A stretch of DNA of 64,000 nucleotides from Treponema sp. GTDB taxonomy: Bacteria; Spirochaetota; Spirochaetia; Treponematales; Treponemataceae. The notes under the pieces are model-generated. The model searched no databases and was not told the origin of the DNA. It saw only the letters and a list, made by a program, of their open reading frames with translations. Below, in pieces: positions 1 through 5,437 of this stretch. The stretch is from positions 124,001-188,000 of the forward strand of contig JAILLQ010000020.1 in assembly GCA_024693045.1 (NCBI GenBank). The letters run 5' to 3'. The number at the start of each line of letters is the position of its first letter. The first letter of the stretch is position 1. Position numbers and translations under genes: made by a program.

Positions 1-267
1 TTTGTCAGTATTTCCGTATCTCCATGCCTGCTTGTACATAACACATGAAAGCGGTTTAAGTTCCCTCTGGAAATCAAGGCTCTTTTCTCTTGGCAGAGTC
101 TTGTTTGCCCTTCTTATTCGCTCATAGCAAAACGGACAGTATGAATAAACGCTGCCTTCAGACAGTTCTTTTCTTGAAATTTCCCGTTCCCCAAGAAGGT
201 AGCTTTCCGTGGTGTTCTGTGCATAGTGTTTTATGACATCCGCAGCAGATACTATTTTTTCGCTCAT
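1..267 (-). CDS. Phage-element protein with CxxC motif, 3' end outside window
   Basis: An open frame runs from an ATG at 267 leftward to the window edge without a stop (89 codons visible), so the C-terminus is missing. Its ATG overlaps the stop of the upstream gene in an ATGA arrangement, as for other genes of this operon. The visible part is basic and contains YSYCPFCYERI around residues 43-53 and another Cys near residue 76, which looks like half of a zinc-binding module. Position after a replisome-organiser-like gene would suit a primase- or helicase-loader-type DNA protein, but this is inference; I do not recognise the family. Confidence 0.6.
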   Translation of the reverse strand, partial: MSEKIVSAADVIKHYAQNTTESYLLGEREISRKELSEGSVYSYCPFCYERIRRANKTLPREKSLDFQRELKPLSCVMYKQAWRYGNTDK

Positions 268-1118
268 GAATACATAGCCTCCCACTCTTCATCCGAAAAC
301 GTTTTATCAGGCTTTTTGCGTTCCGGCTGAGAGGATTTTATGCCCCGCAACAAAAAACTCGAACGGTCAAAATTAGCCGGAAGACAATTAACAAAAGTTT
401 TGCTTTTCACAAAGATTTCAAAGCCCATTTTCTGCGAGACATAGCAGTCAGGATCCTTCAAAACCTTTACGTAGTTCTTACACGCTTCAAGAACGTCGGA
501 AGAATGACGCTGGCTTTTACGAAGGTCAGACAATGCACGGTAAAAAGAGCTGCACTCGAACTGAAACACGTCTTTTTCACATGGAAGTTCTGCGTTCTTG
601 AATATTTCAAAGACCTGTTTTGCATAATTGTGCTGAGATTCTGAAAAATTAGGATTAAAAGGCGGTGAAGCCGGAGCCGGCGGAGCGGATTCTTGCAGCT
701 GTTCTTTTTCCCCTTCTTCGTCTCCTTCTTTTTCTATTTCTTCTTCTACTTCTATTTCTTCTTCGTTAAAACAAATATTTTTTTGATTTAACAAATTATT
801 TTTTGATAAATCAAAATCGGTTGAATCATTAGAAACCGTGGATTCAGTTTTTGTAACAGATTTTTCAGAAGTTTTATCCGCTGATTTTTTAGAACCGGCA
901 GAGCTTCTTTTTTCTGAAATATCTATTGATTTATCAATGCTTGCTTTTACAGAAGTAAAAAACAGTTTTTCTACAGGAGACAGATTTTTAAGTTCAAGGT
1001 TTTCAATACCGTAGCAGTTAATTATGTACATAAGCCGGCCATAAACTTCCATGTCGCCGTTAGCAAACTCTTTTGCTGCTATATGATAATTTTCAAACAT
1101 TGTGTATTTCTGATTCAT
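264..1118 (-). CDS. Putative phage replisome organiser (DUF6291-like N-terminus)
   Basis: 284 residues. The N-terminal ~60 residues (MFENYHIAAKEF..., then LSPVEKLFFTSVKASIDKSI) resemble the DUF6291-type domain found at the start of phage replication initiators. A long low-complexity Ser/Lys/Glu linker (about residues 65-150, very acidic near 118-140) follows, then a C-terminal helical domain ending in FSDEEWEAMYS. A conserved N-terminal module, charged linker and C-terminal domain is typical of replisome organisers in temperate phages of low-GC hosts. It follows the annealase and SSB-like genes in the leftward early operon. Family assignment is from visual similarity; no catalytic motif is present or expected. 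Confidence 0.55.
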   Translation of the reverse strand: MNQKYTMFENYHIAAKEFANGDMEVYGRLMYIINCYGIENLELKNLSPVEKLFFTSVKASIDKSIDISEKRSSAGSKKSADKTSEKSVTKTESTVSNDSTDFDLSKNNLLNQKNICFNEEEIEVEEEIEKEGDEEGEKEQLQESAPPAPASPPFNPNFSESQHNYAKQVFEIFKNAELPCEKDVFQFECSSFYRALSDLRKSQRHSSDVLEACKNYVKVLKDPDCYVSQKMGFEIFVKSKTFVNCLPANFDRSSFLLRGIKSSQPERKKPDKTFSDEEWEAMYS

Positions 1119-1192
1119 ACAAACTCCACATTATGCCGTCTGTCCGGCTGTCAAACGTCTTTCCGTTTTGCCAAAGGAGTTACATATAAGAA

Positions 1193-1690
1193 TCAGAAGG
1201 GTATGTCTTCTGGAAATTCTTCGCTGTTATTTACTTTTTTCGCAGTTCCGTTAAAGGCGTTTGTTGCTGCCTGTACGCTTGCCGGTAATGGTGCGGAAGG
1301 TTCCGGGGCTTTAGGGAATATTCCCTTGTAACCCGTTTTCTTTGTTACAACCTTACAGATTCCTGTATGTCCACGCCATGAAGCATAATTAAAATCACCC
1401 CGCCCGATTCCGAAACAGTCAAAGAAAGAAGTCATCTGTTTGTTCCACTTGTCAATGTCTTCTTGCGTAACGAGTGAATTATCGTTTTTGTATGTTCCAA
1501 GTTTTGGAATGTCGAAAAAATCCATTATCCTTGGATTGTATCCGGGTTTTCCCTTCGCCTGTACTTCAACTTCTACATAAATGTTGCCGTTCTGTGTTGT
1601 GTGTTCCTGAGCATGCTGAATAATAAATTCATATTCCCCGTCTGCCAAAACAAGATTCTGCATAGGTTTATATCCGAATCCAAAAGCCAT
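1193..1690 (-). CDS. SSB-like single-stranded-DNA-binding phage protein (DUF669-like)
   Basis: 165 residues. The first ~115 residues are beta-rich with a compact OB-like look (DGEYEFIIQHAQEHT, GNIYVEVEVQAKG). A Pro/Ala linker follows and the protein ends in EEFPEDIPF. The acidic tip with terminal DIPF matches the C-terminal peptide by which bacterial SSB recruits partner proteins. It lies 2 bp downstream of the Bet/RecT annealase gene, and annealase plus SSB-like protein is a common phage recombination pair. I infer an SSB substitute that coats ssDNA for annealing and replication. It is not canonical Ssb by sequence. Confidence 0.6.
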   Translation of the reverse strand: MAFGFGYKPMQNLVLADGEYEFIIQHAQEHTTQNGNIYVEVEVQAKGKPGYNPRIMDFFDIPKLGTYKNDNSLVTQEDIDKWNKQMTSFFDCFGIGRGDFNYASWRGHTGICKVVTKKTGYKGIFPKAPEPSAPLPASVQAATNAFNGTAKKVNNSEEFPEDIPF

Positions 1691-1692
1691 AT

Positions 1693-2415
1693 TTAATTAC
1701 CTCCGTTTGTTCGTTCGTTTACAACGCTTTTAACTTCTTCAAGGGTTTTCGTAACGCCTATTTCCTTTATGCGCTGCTTATACGATTCAATTTCTTCTTC
1801 CGTAAAAACAGGTGTTCCGGTAGAAGTAAACGAATTCTTAAGAATGTAGCCAATTTCTGTAAGCTTCGGATTTGAGTCTTCTGCCAGCTTAAGGTTTTCT
1901 TTATAATCCGGCGTTTCTTCATCTGTATATGGAATTCCGCCCAAATCTTCTGGGAAACACTTCCTGAACGCCTGTGCTTCTGCAACCTTTTTGATCATGG
2001 TAACCGGCTTTTCGTTCCACATTTTGTTATGCTGGTGATATTCGCTCAAAAAGACTTCATGAACAAACGGATGTTCCCAGTCTTTCCGGTAAATGGTACA
2101 TATTGCCTTGATATCATCGCCTACGCCTTCTACTGTAGTATTAAAGCCGTTCAGAAGCCCCGTACGCTGAGCACGCTTAAGATAAACTTCATAACCTACA
2201 ACCAGATTGAAGTTATTACCGTACTTTATTCCGTAAACTTCCTTTTTGATTGGATTAAGGCCATAGGCGCAGCATATATCTATGAACTGCGCTTTTTCTT
2301 CTTCTGTAAACTTCTGTAGGTTGCCTGTACTTTCAAGCCACTGAGTAGCAATTTCCCGGTAGTTTTGCGGGGCTTCTGCAACTTCATTTTTCTGCGGAAT
2401 AACTTCAAATTCCAT
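1693..2415 (-). CDS. bet: Phage recombination protein Bet / RecT-family annealase
   Basis: 240 residues, usual length for the family. Recognisable features are the N-terminal segment FTEEEKAQFIDICCAYGLNP, the central VGYEVYLKRAQRTGLLNG, and the diagnostic block MIKKVAEAQAFRKCFPEDL followed by GGIPYTDEE. The family anneals complementary single strands during phage recombination and usually works with a 5'-3' exonuclease. No exonuclease gene (RecE, YqaJ or lambda Exo type) is recognisable here; it may lie beyond position 1 or be one of the unknown upstream genes. The gene is in the leftward early operon, just before the SSB-like gene. Confidence 0.9.
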   Translation of the reverse strand: MEFEVIPQKNEVAEAPQNYREIATQWLESTGNLQKFTEEEKAQFIDICCAYGLNPIKKEVYGIKYGNNFNLVVGYEVYLKRAQRTGLLNGFNTTVEGVGDDIKAICTIYRKDWEHPFVHEVFLSEYHQHNKMWNEKPVTMIKKVAEAQAFRKCFPEDLGGIPYTDEETPDYKENLKLAEDSNPKLTEIGYILKNSFTSTGTPVFTEEEIESYKQRIKEIGVTKTLEEVKSVVNERTNGGN

Positions 2416-2431
2416 GTTTTGCTCCTTTTTT

Positions 2432-2836
2432 TTATTTATCAGCTTTCAGTCTCTGCTGCATTTCCCTGAATTCAGACTGCATCTTTTTCATCTCAAGAAG
2501 ATGCGCTTTTTTGCCGAACAGAAAAGCCTGCGTTTCCGGATTGGAAATAAATCCCGTTTTTGCAAAAACCTTGTTTGCCTGTTCTTCACACTGAGCAAGG
2601 ACAGCATAATCAACCTTTCCGTCAGCCTTAAAAAGAGACCAGTCCAAAAAGTATCCCTGGCAAGGTTTGCCTCTATTAATTTGAAAAATTATTTCATCCT
2701 GAGAAGAAAAGCCGAAATAACTCTGGCATGCATTCATATCGTCAAATTCAATAGCCTTATGATTTCCGCATGGCCATACGGGAGTTGCAATAATGCGCTT
2801 ATTGTTTACCCTTACTTTTTCAATTTTTACATTCAT
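2432..2836 (-). CDS. Phage early-operon protein of unknown function
   Basis: 134 residues, no family recognised. The N-terminal half (MNVKIEKVRVNNKRIIATPVWPCG) looks beta-rich; the last ~30 residues form a charged amphipathic helix (FGKKAHLLEMKKMQSEFREMQQRLKADK) likely to be a coiled coil. It starts in an ATGA overlap with the upstream gene and lies 16 bp before the annealase. The location suggests an accessory of DNA metabolism, but no nuclease motif is visible. Confidence 0.6.
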   Translation of the reverse strand: MNVKIEKVRVNNKRIIATPVWPCGNHKAIEFDDMNACQSYFGFSSQDEIIFQINRGKPCQGYFLDWSLFKADGKVDYAVLAQCEEQANKVFAKTGFISNPETQAFLFGKKAHLLEMKKMQSEFREMQQRLKADK

Positions 2837-3216
2837 ACAGTTTTGCCTCCCTTTGACCTGTAATATTCAAAAAACTCACTCGGATTTTTTGAAATGATTC
2901 TGAATGCTTTATTGAACTCACGTTCCTTTCTTTCAATCTGGAACTGTTCTTCATCCCAATCGCATAAAGGAATTTTTTTATACAATCCCTTAGAACGGCT
3001 TACACAGATGAAAGAACATTTTTTATTTGGATCCTTGCGGTATTCCCACAACGGACGGGAAACGCTCGCAAGATGACTGCGTAAAGCCCCGGAATAAATC
3101 TTTAAGACTTCAAACTTTAAATCTTCTGCAGAAAAAATCTGATTGTCCCTAAAGACATTTTCCAGAACTTCATATACAGCAGGCTTAAGATTCAATGTAT
3201 AATCTGTTTTATTCAT
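2833..3216 (-). CDS. Phage early-operon protein of unknown function
   Basis: 127 residues, no family recognised. The N-terminal part (VYEVLENVFRDNQIFSAEDL) is helical and could be a small DNA-binding fold. The C-terminal part is rich in charged residues (DEEQFQIERKEREFNKAFRI). ATGA overlaps at both ends suggest translational coupling. Function is not inferable beyond membership in the early operon. Confidence 0.55.
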   Translation of the reverse strand: MNKTDYTLNLKPAVYEVLENVFRDNQIFSAEDLKFEVLKIYSGALRSHLASVSRPLWEYRKDPNKKCSFICVSRSKGLYKKIPLCDWDEEQFQIERKEREFNKAFRIISKNPSEFFEYYRSKGGKTV

Positions 3217-3497
3217 ACTTCCCCCTTCTTTTTAAGAGCTTTCCTTTTGCGTGCTCTTTTTTTGTATTCCAACAGACTTGCCTTATAAGCCTCTGGATCA
3301 ATACGGCTTAGAAGATTAAAGTTCGGACTCTTCCCGTACTGTCTGCCAACTAAAGTCCAATAGGCATTGTTGAGCCTTTCCGGATTATTAGAAGTAATCA
3401 GAATACCCAGTAAATACCAGCGTTCCGGGATTGTTAGGTCTTGCGAATGGTGGAGCTCATAACCTGGTATTGAAAATTCGCAGTAAGACCTTTTCAT
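3213..3497 (-). CDS. Small basic phage early protein, unknown
   Basis: The ATG at 3497 (MKRSYCEFSIPGYELHH...) gives 94 residues and an ATGA overlap with the previous gene's stop. The longer frame from 3551 would overlap that gene by more than 50 bp and is rejected. The protein has a central helical region (IPERWYLLGILITSNNPERLN) and a strongly basic C-terminus (YKKRARKRKALKKKGEV) suggesting nucleic-acid contact. No family recognised. Confidence 0.55.
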   Translation of the reverse strand: MKRSYCEFSIPGYELHHSQDLTIPERWYLLGILITSNNPERLNNAYWTLVGRQYGKSPNFNLLSRIDPEAYKASLLEYKKRARKRKALKKKGEV

Positions 3498-3697
3498 TTG
3501 AAAAACCCCGGCATAGCCAACATTAAGCAGACAAGCCCAAGGCAGAAACATAAATAAAGCAAAAAATCTTCTGAATGGTCGTTTCCCGGTTCAAGACCCG
3601 CAGTTTTAAGAAAACTCAAAAAGATTTTCTTAAAGAAGTTTTGTTTTTTATATATCGTTCTGCCTTTTGGCAATCTCTTAATTTCTACAACAATCAC
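3494..3697 (-). CDS. First gene of the leftward early operon; small protein with one membrane segment
   Basis: 67 residues from a GTG at 3697, preceded by a strong purine-rich ribosome site (GGGAGGGG, about 3701-3708). The N-terminal half is basic (IKRLPKGRTIYKKQNFFKKI). Residues about 45-66 (FLLYLCFCLGLVCLMLAMPGFF) form one convincing transmembrane helix. It is the first gene after the leader terminator at 3715-3766, so its expression depends on readthrough. Position would suit a superinfection-exclusion or regulatory peptide, but that is speculation. It overlaps the next gene by ATGA. Confidence 0.5.
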   Translation of the reverse strand: MIVVEIKRLPKGRTIYKKQNFFKKIFLSFLKTAGLEPGNDHSEDFLLYLCFCLGLVCLMLAMPGFFK

Positions 3698-3714
3698 GGT
3701 TCCCCTCCCGCTTC

Positions 3715-3766
3715 AAAAAAAACCGCCAGCAACCAAGGGCACCTGAAAACCCCTAATCACTGACGG
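3715..3766 (-). terminator. Intrinsic terminator in the leader of the phage leftward operon
   Basis: Read leftward, CCGTCAGTGA (3757-3766) pairs with TTGCTGGCGG (3723-3732) over 10 pairs with three G-U wobbles, followed at once by eight U (3715-3722). The T-run ends about 17 nt before the GTG at 3697. Because it lies between the leftward promoter and the first gene, it should block the whole operon unless transcription is made terminator-resistant or an alternative fold forms. Confidence 0.75.
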
Positions 3767-3836
3767 CTGCAATATTTTCTAATTCCCCATTTATGAGGAA
3801 AATATAGCCACTAATTATTTGTTCAGGTGTATTTGC

Positions 3837-3880
3837 TGTTCTTACTGTCAAGTAAGAACAAAACCTAGTGTACTAGGTTT
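3837..3880 (-). other. Two abutting perfect inverted repeats in the leftward leader
   Basis: 3837-3860 is TGTTCTTACT - GTCA - AGTAAGAACA (10-bp arms, 4-nt loop). 3861-3880 is AAACCTAGT - GT - ACTAGGTTT (9-bp arms). They touch with no unpaired base between them and begin about 20 nt after the predicted leftward start site. They could be RNA hairpins acting on the polymerase (like the put sites of phage HK022) or DNA operators for a second regulator. The sequence alone does not decide. Confidence 0.7.
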
Positions 3881-3908
3881 AAATCGACATTTGTCGGTTA
3901 CATAATCA

Positions 3909-3937
3909 GTTATACCTACATTTGTCGTATCTGTCAA
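3909..3937 (-). promoter_or_regulatory. Leftward early promoter of the phage element
   Basis: Read leftward: TTGACA (3932-3937), 17-bp spacer, TATAAC (3909-3914). Predicted start is near 3902. A perfect -35 with an optimal spacer and near-perfect -10 indicates a strong constitutive promoter, consistent with a lysogen that must repress it. Operator 2 fills most of the spacer. Confidence 0.8.
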
Positions 3938-3950
3938 GCATTTTTTACTA
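3922..3950 (+). promoter_or_regulatory. Candidate repressor-maintenance promoter
   Basis: Read rightward: TTGTCG (3922-3927), 17-bp spacer, TTTACT (3945-3950). It is a weak match overlapping operator 2, with operator 3 at the predicted start. A weak promoter embedded in operators is what one expects for an autoregulated repressor, but the elements are far from consensus. Confidence 0.35.
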
Positions 3951-3996
3951 CATTTGTCGTTTTTTTTCTGCGAAAATAATAATAAGGAGACAGAAA

Positions 3997-4347
3997 TTGG
4001 AATTTGTAGAACGAATAGATAAAAAGTTAAAAGAAAAAAACATAAAAAGAGTTGGAATGTGTGAAGATATCGGAATTGATACATCTATTATGACTGCATG
4101 GAAAAAACGGGGCACAATTCCAGCGGCAGACATCTGCCTTAAGATTGCGGAATACTTAGGAACAAGCGTTGAATACCTGGTAACCGGCAAAGAAAAAGAC
4201 TTAAGCAGTGTAGATCTTACTCAGGAAGAAGAGGAAGTGCTGGATGTATGGGAAAATCTTAACGACTTCCAGAAAAACACAATCAAAACTCTTTTGGAAA
4301 GTTACAAAAAAGAAAATCAGGCAGAGCTAAAAAAAGATTCCGTGTAA
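3997..4347 (+). CDS. Cro/CI-type phage repressor (XRE HTH)
   Basis: Start chosen at TTG 3997: it has AAGGAG about 7 nt upstream and begins LEFVERIDKKLKEKNIKRVG, the usual start of an XRE domain. The longer frame from ATG 3922 would translate through two operators. The product is 116 residues. The HTH occupies about residues 5-65 (MCEDIGIDTSIMTAWKKRG, then CLKIAEYLGTSVEYLVTG). A short acidic C-terminal region follows, and no LexA-like self-cleavage domain is visible, so induction would need another route. It is divergent from the early operon with three operators between, so it probably represses that operon and itself. Confidence 0.85.
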   Translation: MEFVERIDKKLKEKNIKRVGMCEDIGIDTSIMTAWKKRGTIPAADICLKIAEYLGTSVEYLVTGKEKDLSSVDLTQEEEEVLDVWENLNDFQKNTIKTLLESYKKENQAELKKDSV

Positions 4348-4414
4348 TTAAGTATAAGGGCGGTTCAATGGGTGTTATATAACATTGTTATATTTACTCC
4401 GTTGCAGGCCACAT

Positions 4415-4448
4415 AAAAAAAAGGGAGTGCCTAAAACTAAGCACTCCC
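4415..4448 (-). terminator. Intrinsic terminator, leftward (second of two)
   Basis: GGGAGTGC (4423-4430) and GCACTCCC (4441-4448) form a perfect 8-bp stem with a 10-nt loop. Read leftward it is followed by eight U (4415-4422). It would stop transcripts coming from the excisionase-like gene before they enter the repressor. Confidence 0.85.
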
Positions 4449-4511
4449 CCGGAGGAGAAAAAGAGAGTAAACCAAGAGGAGATTATTACTCTGCACTTCT
4501 ATAGTCAAAAG

Positions 4512-4550
4512 AAAAAAAATCCGACAGTGTGCAACGCATTAACTGCCGGA
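4512..4550 (-). terminator. Intrinsic terminator, leftward (first of two)
   Basis: Read leftward, TCCGGCAGT (4542-4550) pairs with ACTGTCGGA (4520-4528) over 9 pairs with one G-U, followed by eight U (4512-4519). It lies about 40 bp beyond the stop of the excisionase-like gene. With the terminator at 4415-4448 it forms a tandem pair. Confidence 0.8.
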
Positions 4551-4591
4551 CAAAAACGAATTAATTTATAAGAAGGTTTTAATGCCTGAAT

Positions 4592-4798
4592 CTATAGTCG
4601 GTCGGCTGTTTTATATTCTTTTTTTGTTTCCAGCCATAAATCAACATCTGCCTTTTTGTAGCAGAATCTTCTTGCAGTCAGTTTAATCCGTGGAATATCC
4701 AGACGGTCCACACTGCTAAGGCTTAAGCCTAAATAATCCGCAAGCTGCTGCCTAGTTAATACTCCCGCAGATTCCGGGAATCCTTTCTTTTCCTTCAT
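4592..4798 (-). CDS. Excisionase-like HTH DNA-binding protein
   Basis: 68 residues. GVLTRQQLADYLGLSLSSVDR is a helix-turn-helix of the MerR-like/HTH_17 type used by phage excisionases. IPRIKLTARRFCYKKADVDLWL matches the wing and second helix that usually follow (the 'yr...dvd.Wl' pattern). Small basic proteins of this type control directionality of tyrosine integrases or act as minor regulators. It is leftward, isolated, and ends in two tandem terminators. It is separated from the integrase by a rightward operon, so the Xis role is likely but not certain. Confidence 0.7.
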   Translation of the reverse strand: MKEKKGFPESAGVLTRQQLADYLGLSLSSVDRLDIPRIKLTARRFCYKKADVDLWLETKKEYKTADRL

Positions 4799-4864
4799 CT
4801 ATAACCTCTCGATTTTCTTTTTTCTACAAATATAGTTAGTTTACGTCTCTATGATTATTTATTA

Positions 4865-4893
4865 TTGACAAATTTTCTAAATAGTTGTATATT
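4865..4893 (+). promoter_or_regulatory. Strong rightward promoter of the small-peptide/RHH operon
   Basis: TTGACA (4865-4870), 17-bp spacer, TATATT (4888-4893). The transcript would start near 4900 and begin with a small hairpin GGGTC-GTT-GACCC (4903-4915) before the ribosome site of the 41-residue ORF. No copy of the three-operator motif is seen here, so this promoter may be active in the lysogen. Confidence 0.75.
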
Positions 4894-4947
4894 AAAGATA
4901 CAGGGTCGTTGACCCGGTGAAGAAATCTTTATTAAAGAGGGTAACTT

Positions 4948-5073
4948 ATGAGGAACGGTAATAAAAAAGCCTGCAAAGTGCTAGAGACACTTAAACAGGC
5001 CATTACCGAAATCCTTATAACTGTAATTAGTTCTATAATCGCAGAAGTGATTATTAGACTGATTTTCAGTTAA
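4948..5073 (+). CDS. 41-residue amphipathic/hydrophobic peptide
   Basis: ATG at 4948 with AAAGAGGG 6-13 nt upstream; stop at 5071-5073. Product: a basic N-terminus (MRNGNKKACKVLETLKQ) followed by a long hydrophobic helix rich in Ile/Val (ITEILITVISSIIAEVIIRL). It could insert in membranes. It is the first ORF after a strong promoter, with a good ribosome site, which supports it as real. No family recognised. Confidence 0.5.
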   Translation: MRNGNKKACKVLETLKQAITEILITVISSIIAEVIIRLIFS

Positions 5074-5079
5074 TGGGGT

Positions 5080-5110
5080 GGTGCGGTAGGTTTAACGTGC
5101 TTGCCGCACC
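5080..5110 (+). other. GC-rich hairpin between the two small ORFs
   Basis: GGTGCGG (5080-5086) and CCGCACC (5104-5110) form a perfect 7-bp stem with a 17-nt loop, only 7 bp past the stop of the 41-residue ORF. The following bases are TTTGCTC, too weak a U-run for efficient termination. It may attenuate or protect the mRNA ahead of the second peptide. Confidence 0.5.
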
Positions 5111-5142
5111 TTTGCTCAAAGTTTACCCTCAAAGGGGGCTTT

Positions 5143-5235
5143 ATGTCAAACACTTCTAAAATGATCATAAAAAATATTATTCGTGGGATCATAATAGCAG
5201 TTGTATTATTTATTTTGTGGAAGTTACGGGGATAA
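5143..5235 (+). CDS. 30-residue single-span membrane peptide
   Basis: ATG at 5143 with a strong site AAAGGGGG just upstream; stop at 5233-5235. Product: MSNTSKMIIKNIIRG followed by an IIIAVVLFILW membrane segment and a basic tail KLRG. Short basic-hydrophobic-basic peptides of this kind occur among type I toxins and small phage membrane proteins. It ends 4 bp before the RHH gene, so the two are probably coupled. Function not known. Confidence 0.5.
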   Translation: MSNTSKMIIKNIIRGIIIAVVLFILWKLRG

Positions 5236-5239
5236 TCTA

Positions 5240-5437
5240 ATGCCAAGAGGCGGAAAAAGAGAGGGTGCAGGGCGCCCGTTTGGAACATTAAAAGGTAGAA
5301 CAGTAGAATATAAGACAATCTCTATTTCCGCCTTGCCGGAAGAAGTGGAGCAGATAAAGGAACTTGCAAAGAATTCCGGCAAGTCGGTCAGCCGCTTTCT
5401 GGTTGAACTTGCATTGTCCGGCAGTAATCCGCTATAG
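5240..5437 (+). CDS. Ribbon-helix-helix DNA-binding protein
   Basis: Start set at ATG 5240 (MPRGGKREGAGRPFG...), preceded by GGGG; the upstream in-frame ATG at 5201 lies inside the preceding peptide gene. 65 residues. A basic RGGKREGAGRP lead-in is common in small plasmid/phage RHH proteins. TVEYKTISISALPEEVEQIK and SGKSVSRFLVELALSG give the beta strand, helix A and helix B of the fold. It probably autoregulates the small operon starting at 4948. Its stop directly abuts the integrase stop in the hexamer CTATAG. Confidence 0.7.
   Translation: MPRGGKREGAGRPFGTLKGRTVEYKTISISALPEEVEQIKELAKNSGKSVSRFLVELALSGSNPL

Larger units (their letters stand above)
3885..3959. promoter_or_regulatory. Three repressor operators of the phage switch
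   Basis: CGACATTTGTCG at 3885-3896 (5-bp inverted arms around TT), and CTACATTTGTCG at 3916-3927 and 3948-3959. Start-to-start spacing is 31 and 32 bp, about three helical turns. The middle copy lies in the spacer of the leftward promoter, the first just past its start site, and the third upstream of its -35 and in the repressor leader. This is the layout expected for cooperative binding by the adjacent HTH repressor, with autoregulation. Confidence 0.8.

Noticed and set aside
2414..2863. Rightward ORF opposite the phage early genes
   Set aside because: It is antisense to a coupled operon and has no recognisable content.
3847..3852. Second leftward TTGACA inside the inverted repeat
   Set aside because: No -10 lies at 16-18 bp; the bases belong to the hairpin loop.
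3848..4084. Leftward frame across the switch region
   Set aside because: It covers operators, the promoter and the repressor start and has no ribosome site; it is a shadow.
3922..4347. ATG 3922 as start of the phage repressor
   Set aside because: The extra N-terminus would be read through two operators and lacks a ribosome site; TTG 3997 has AAGGAG and begins at the HTH domain.
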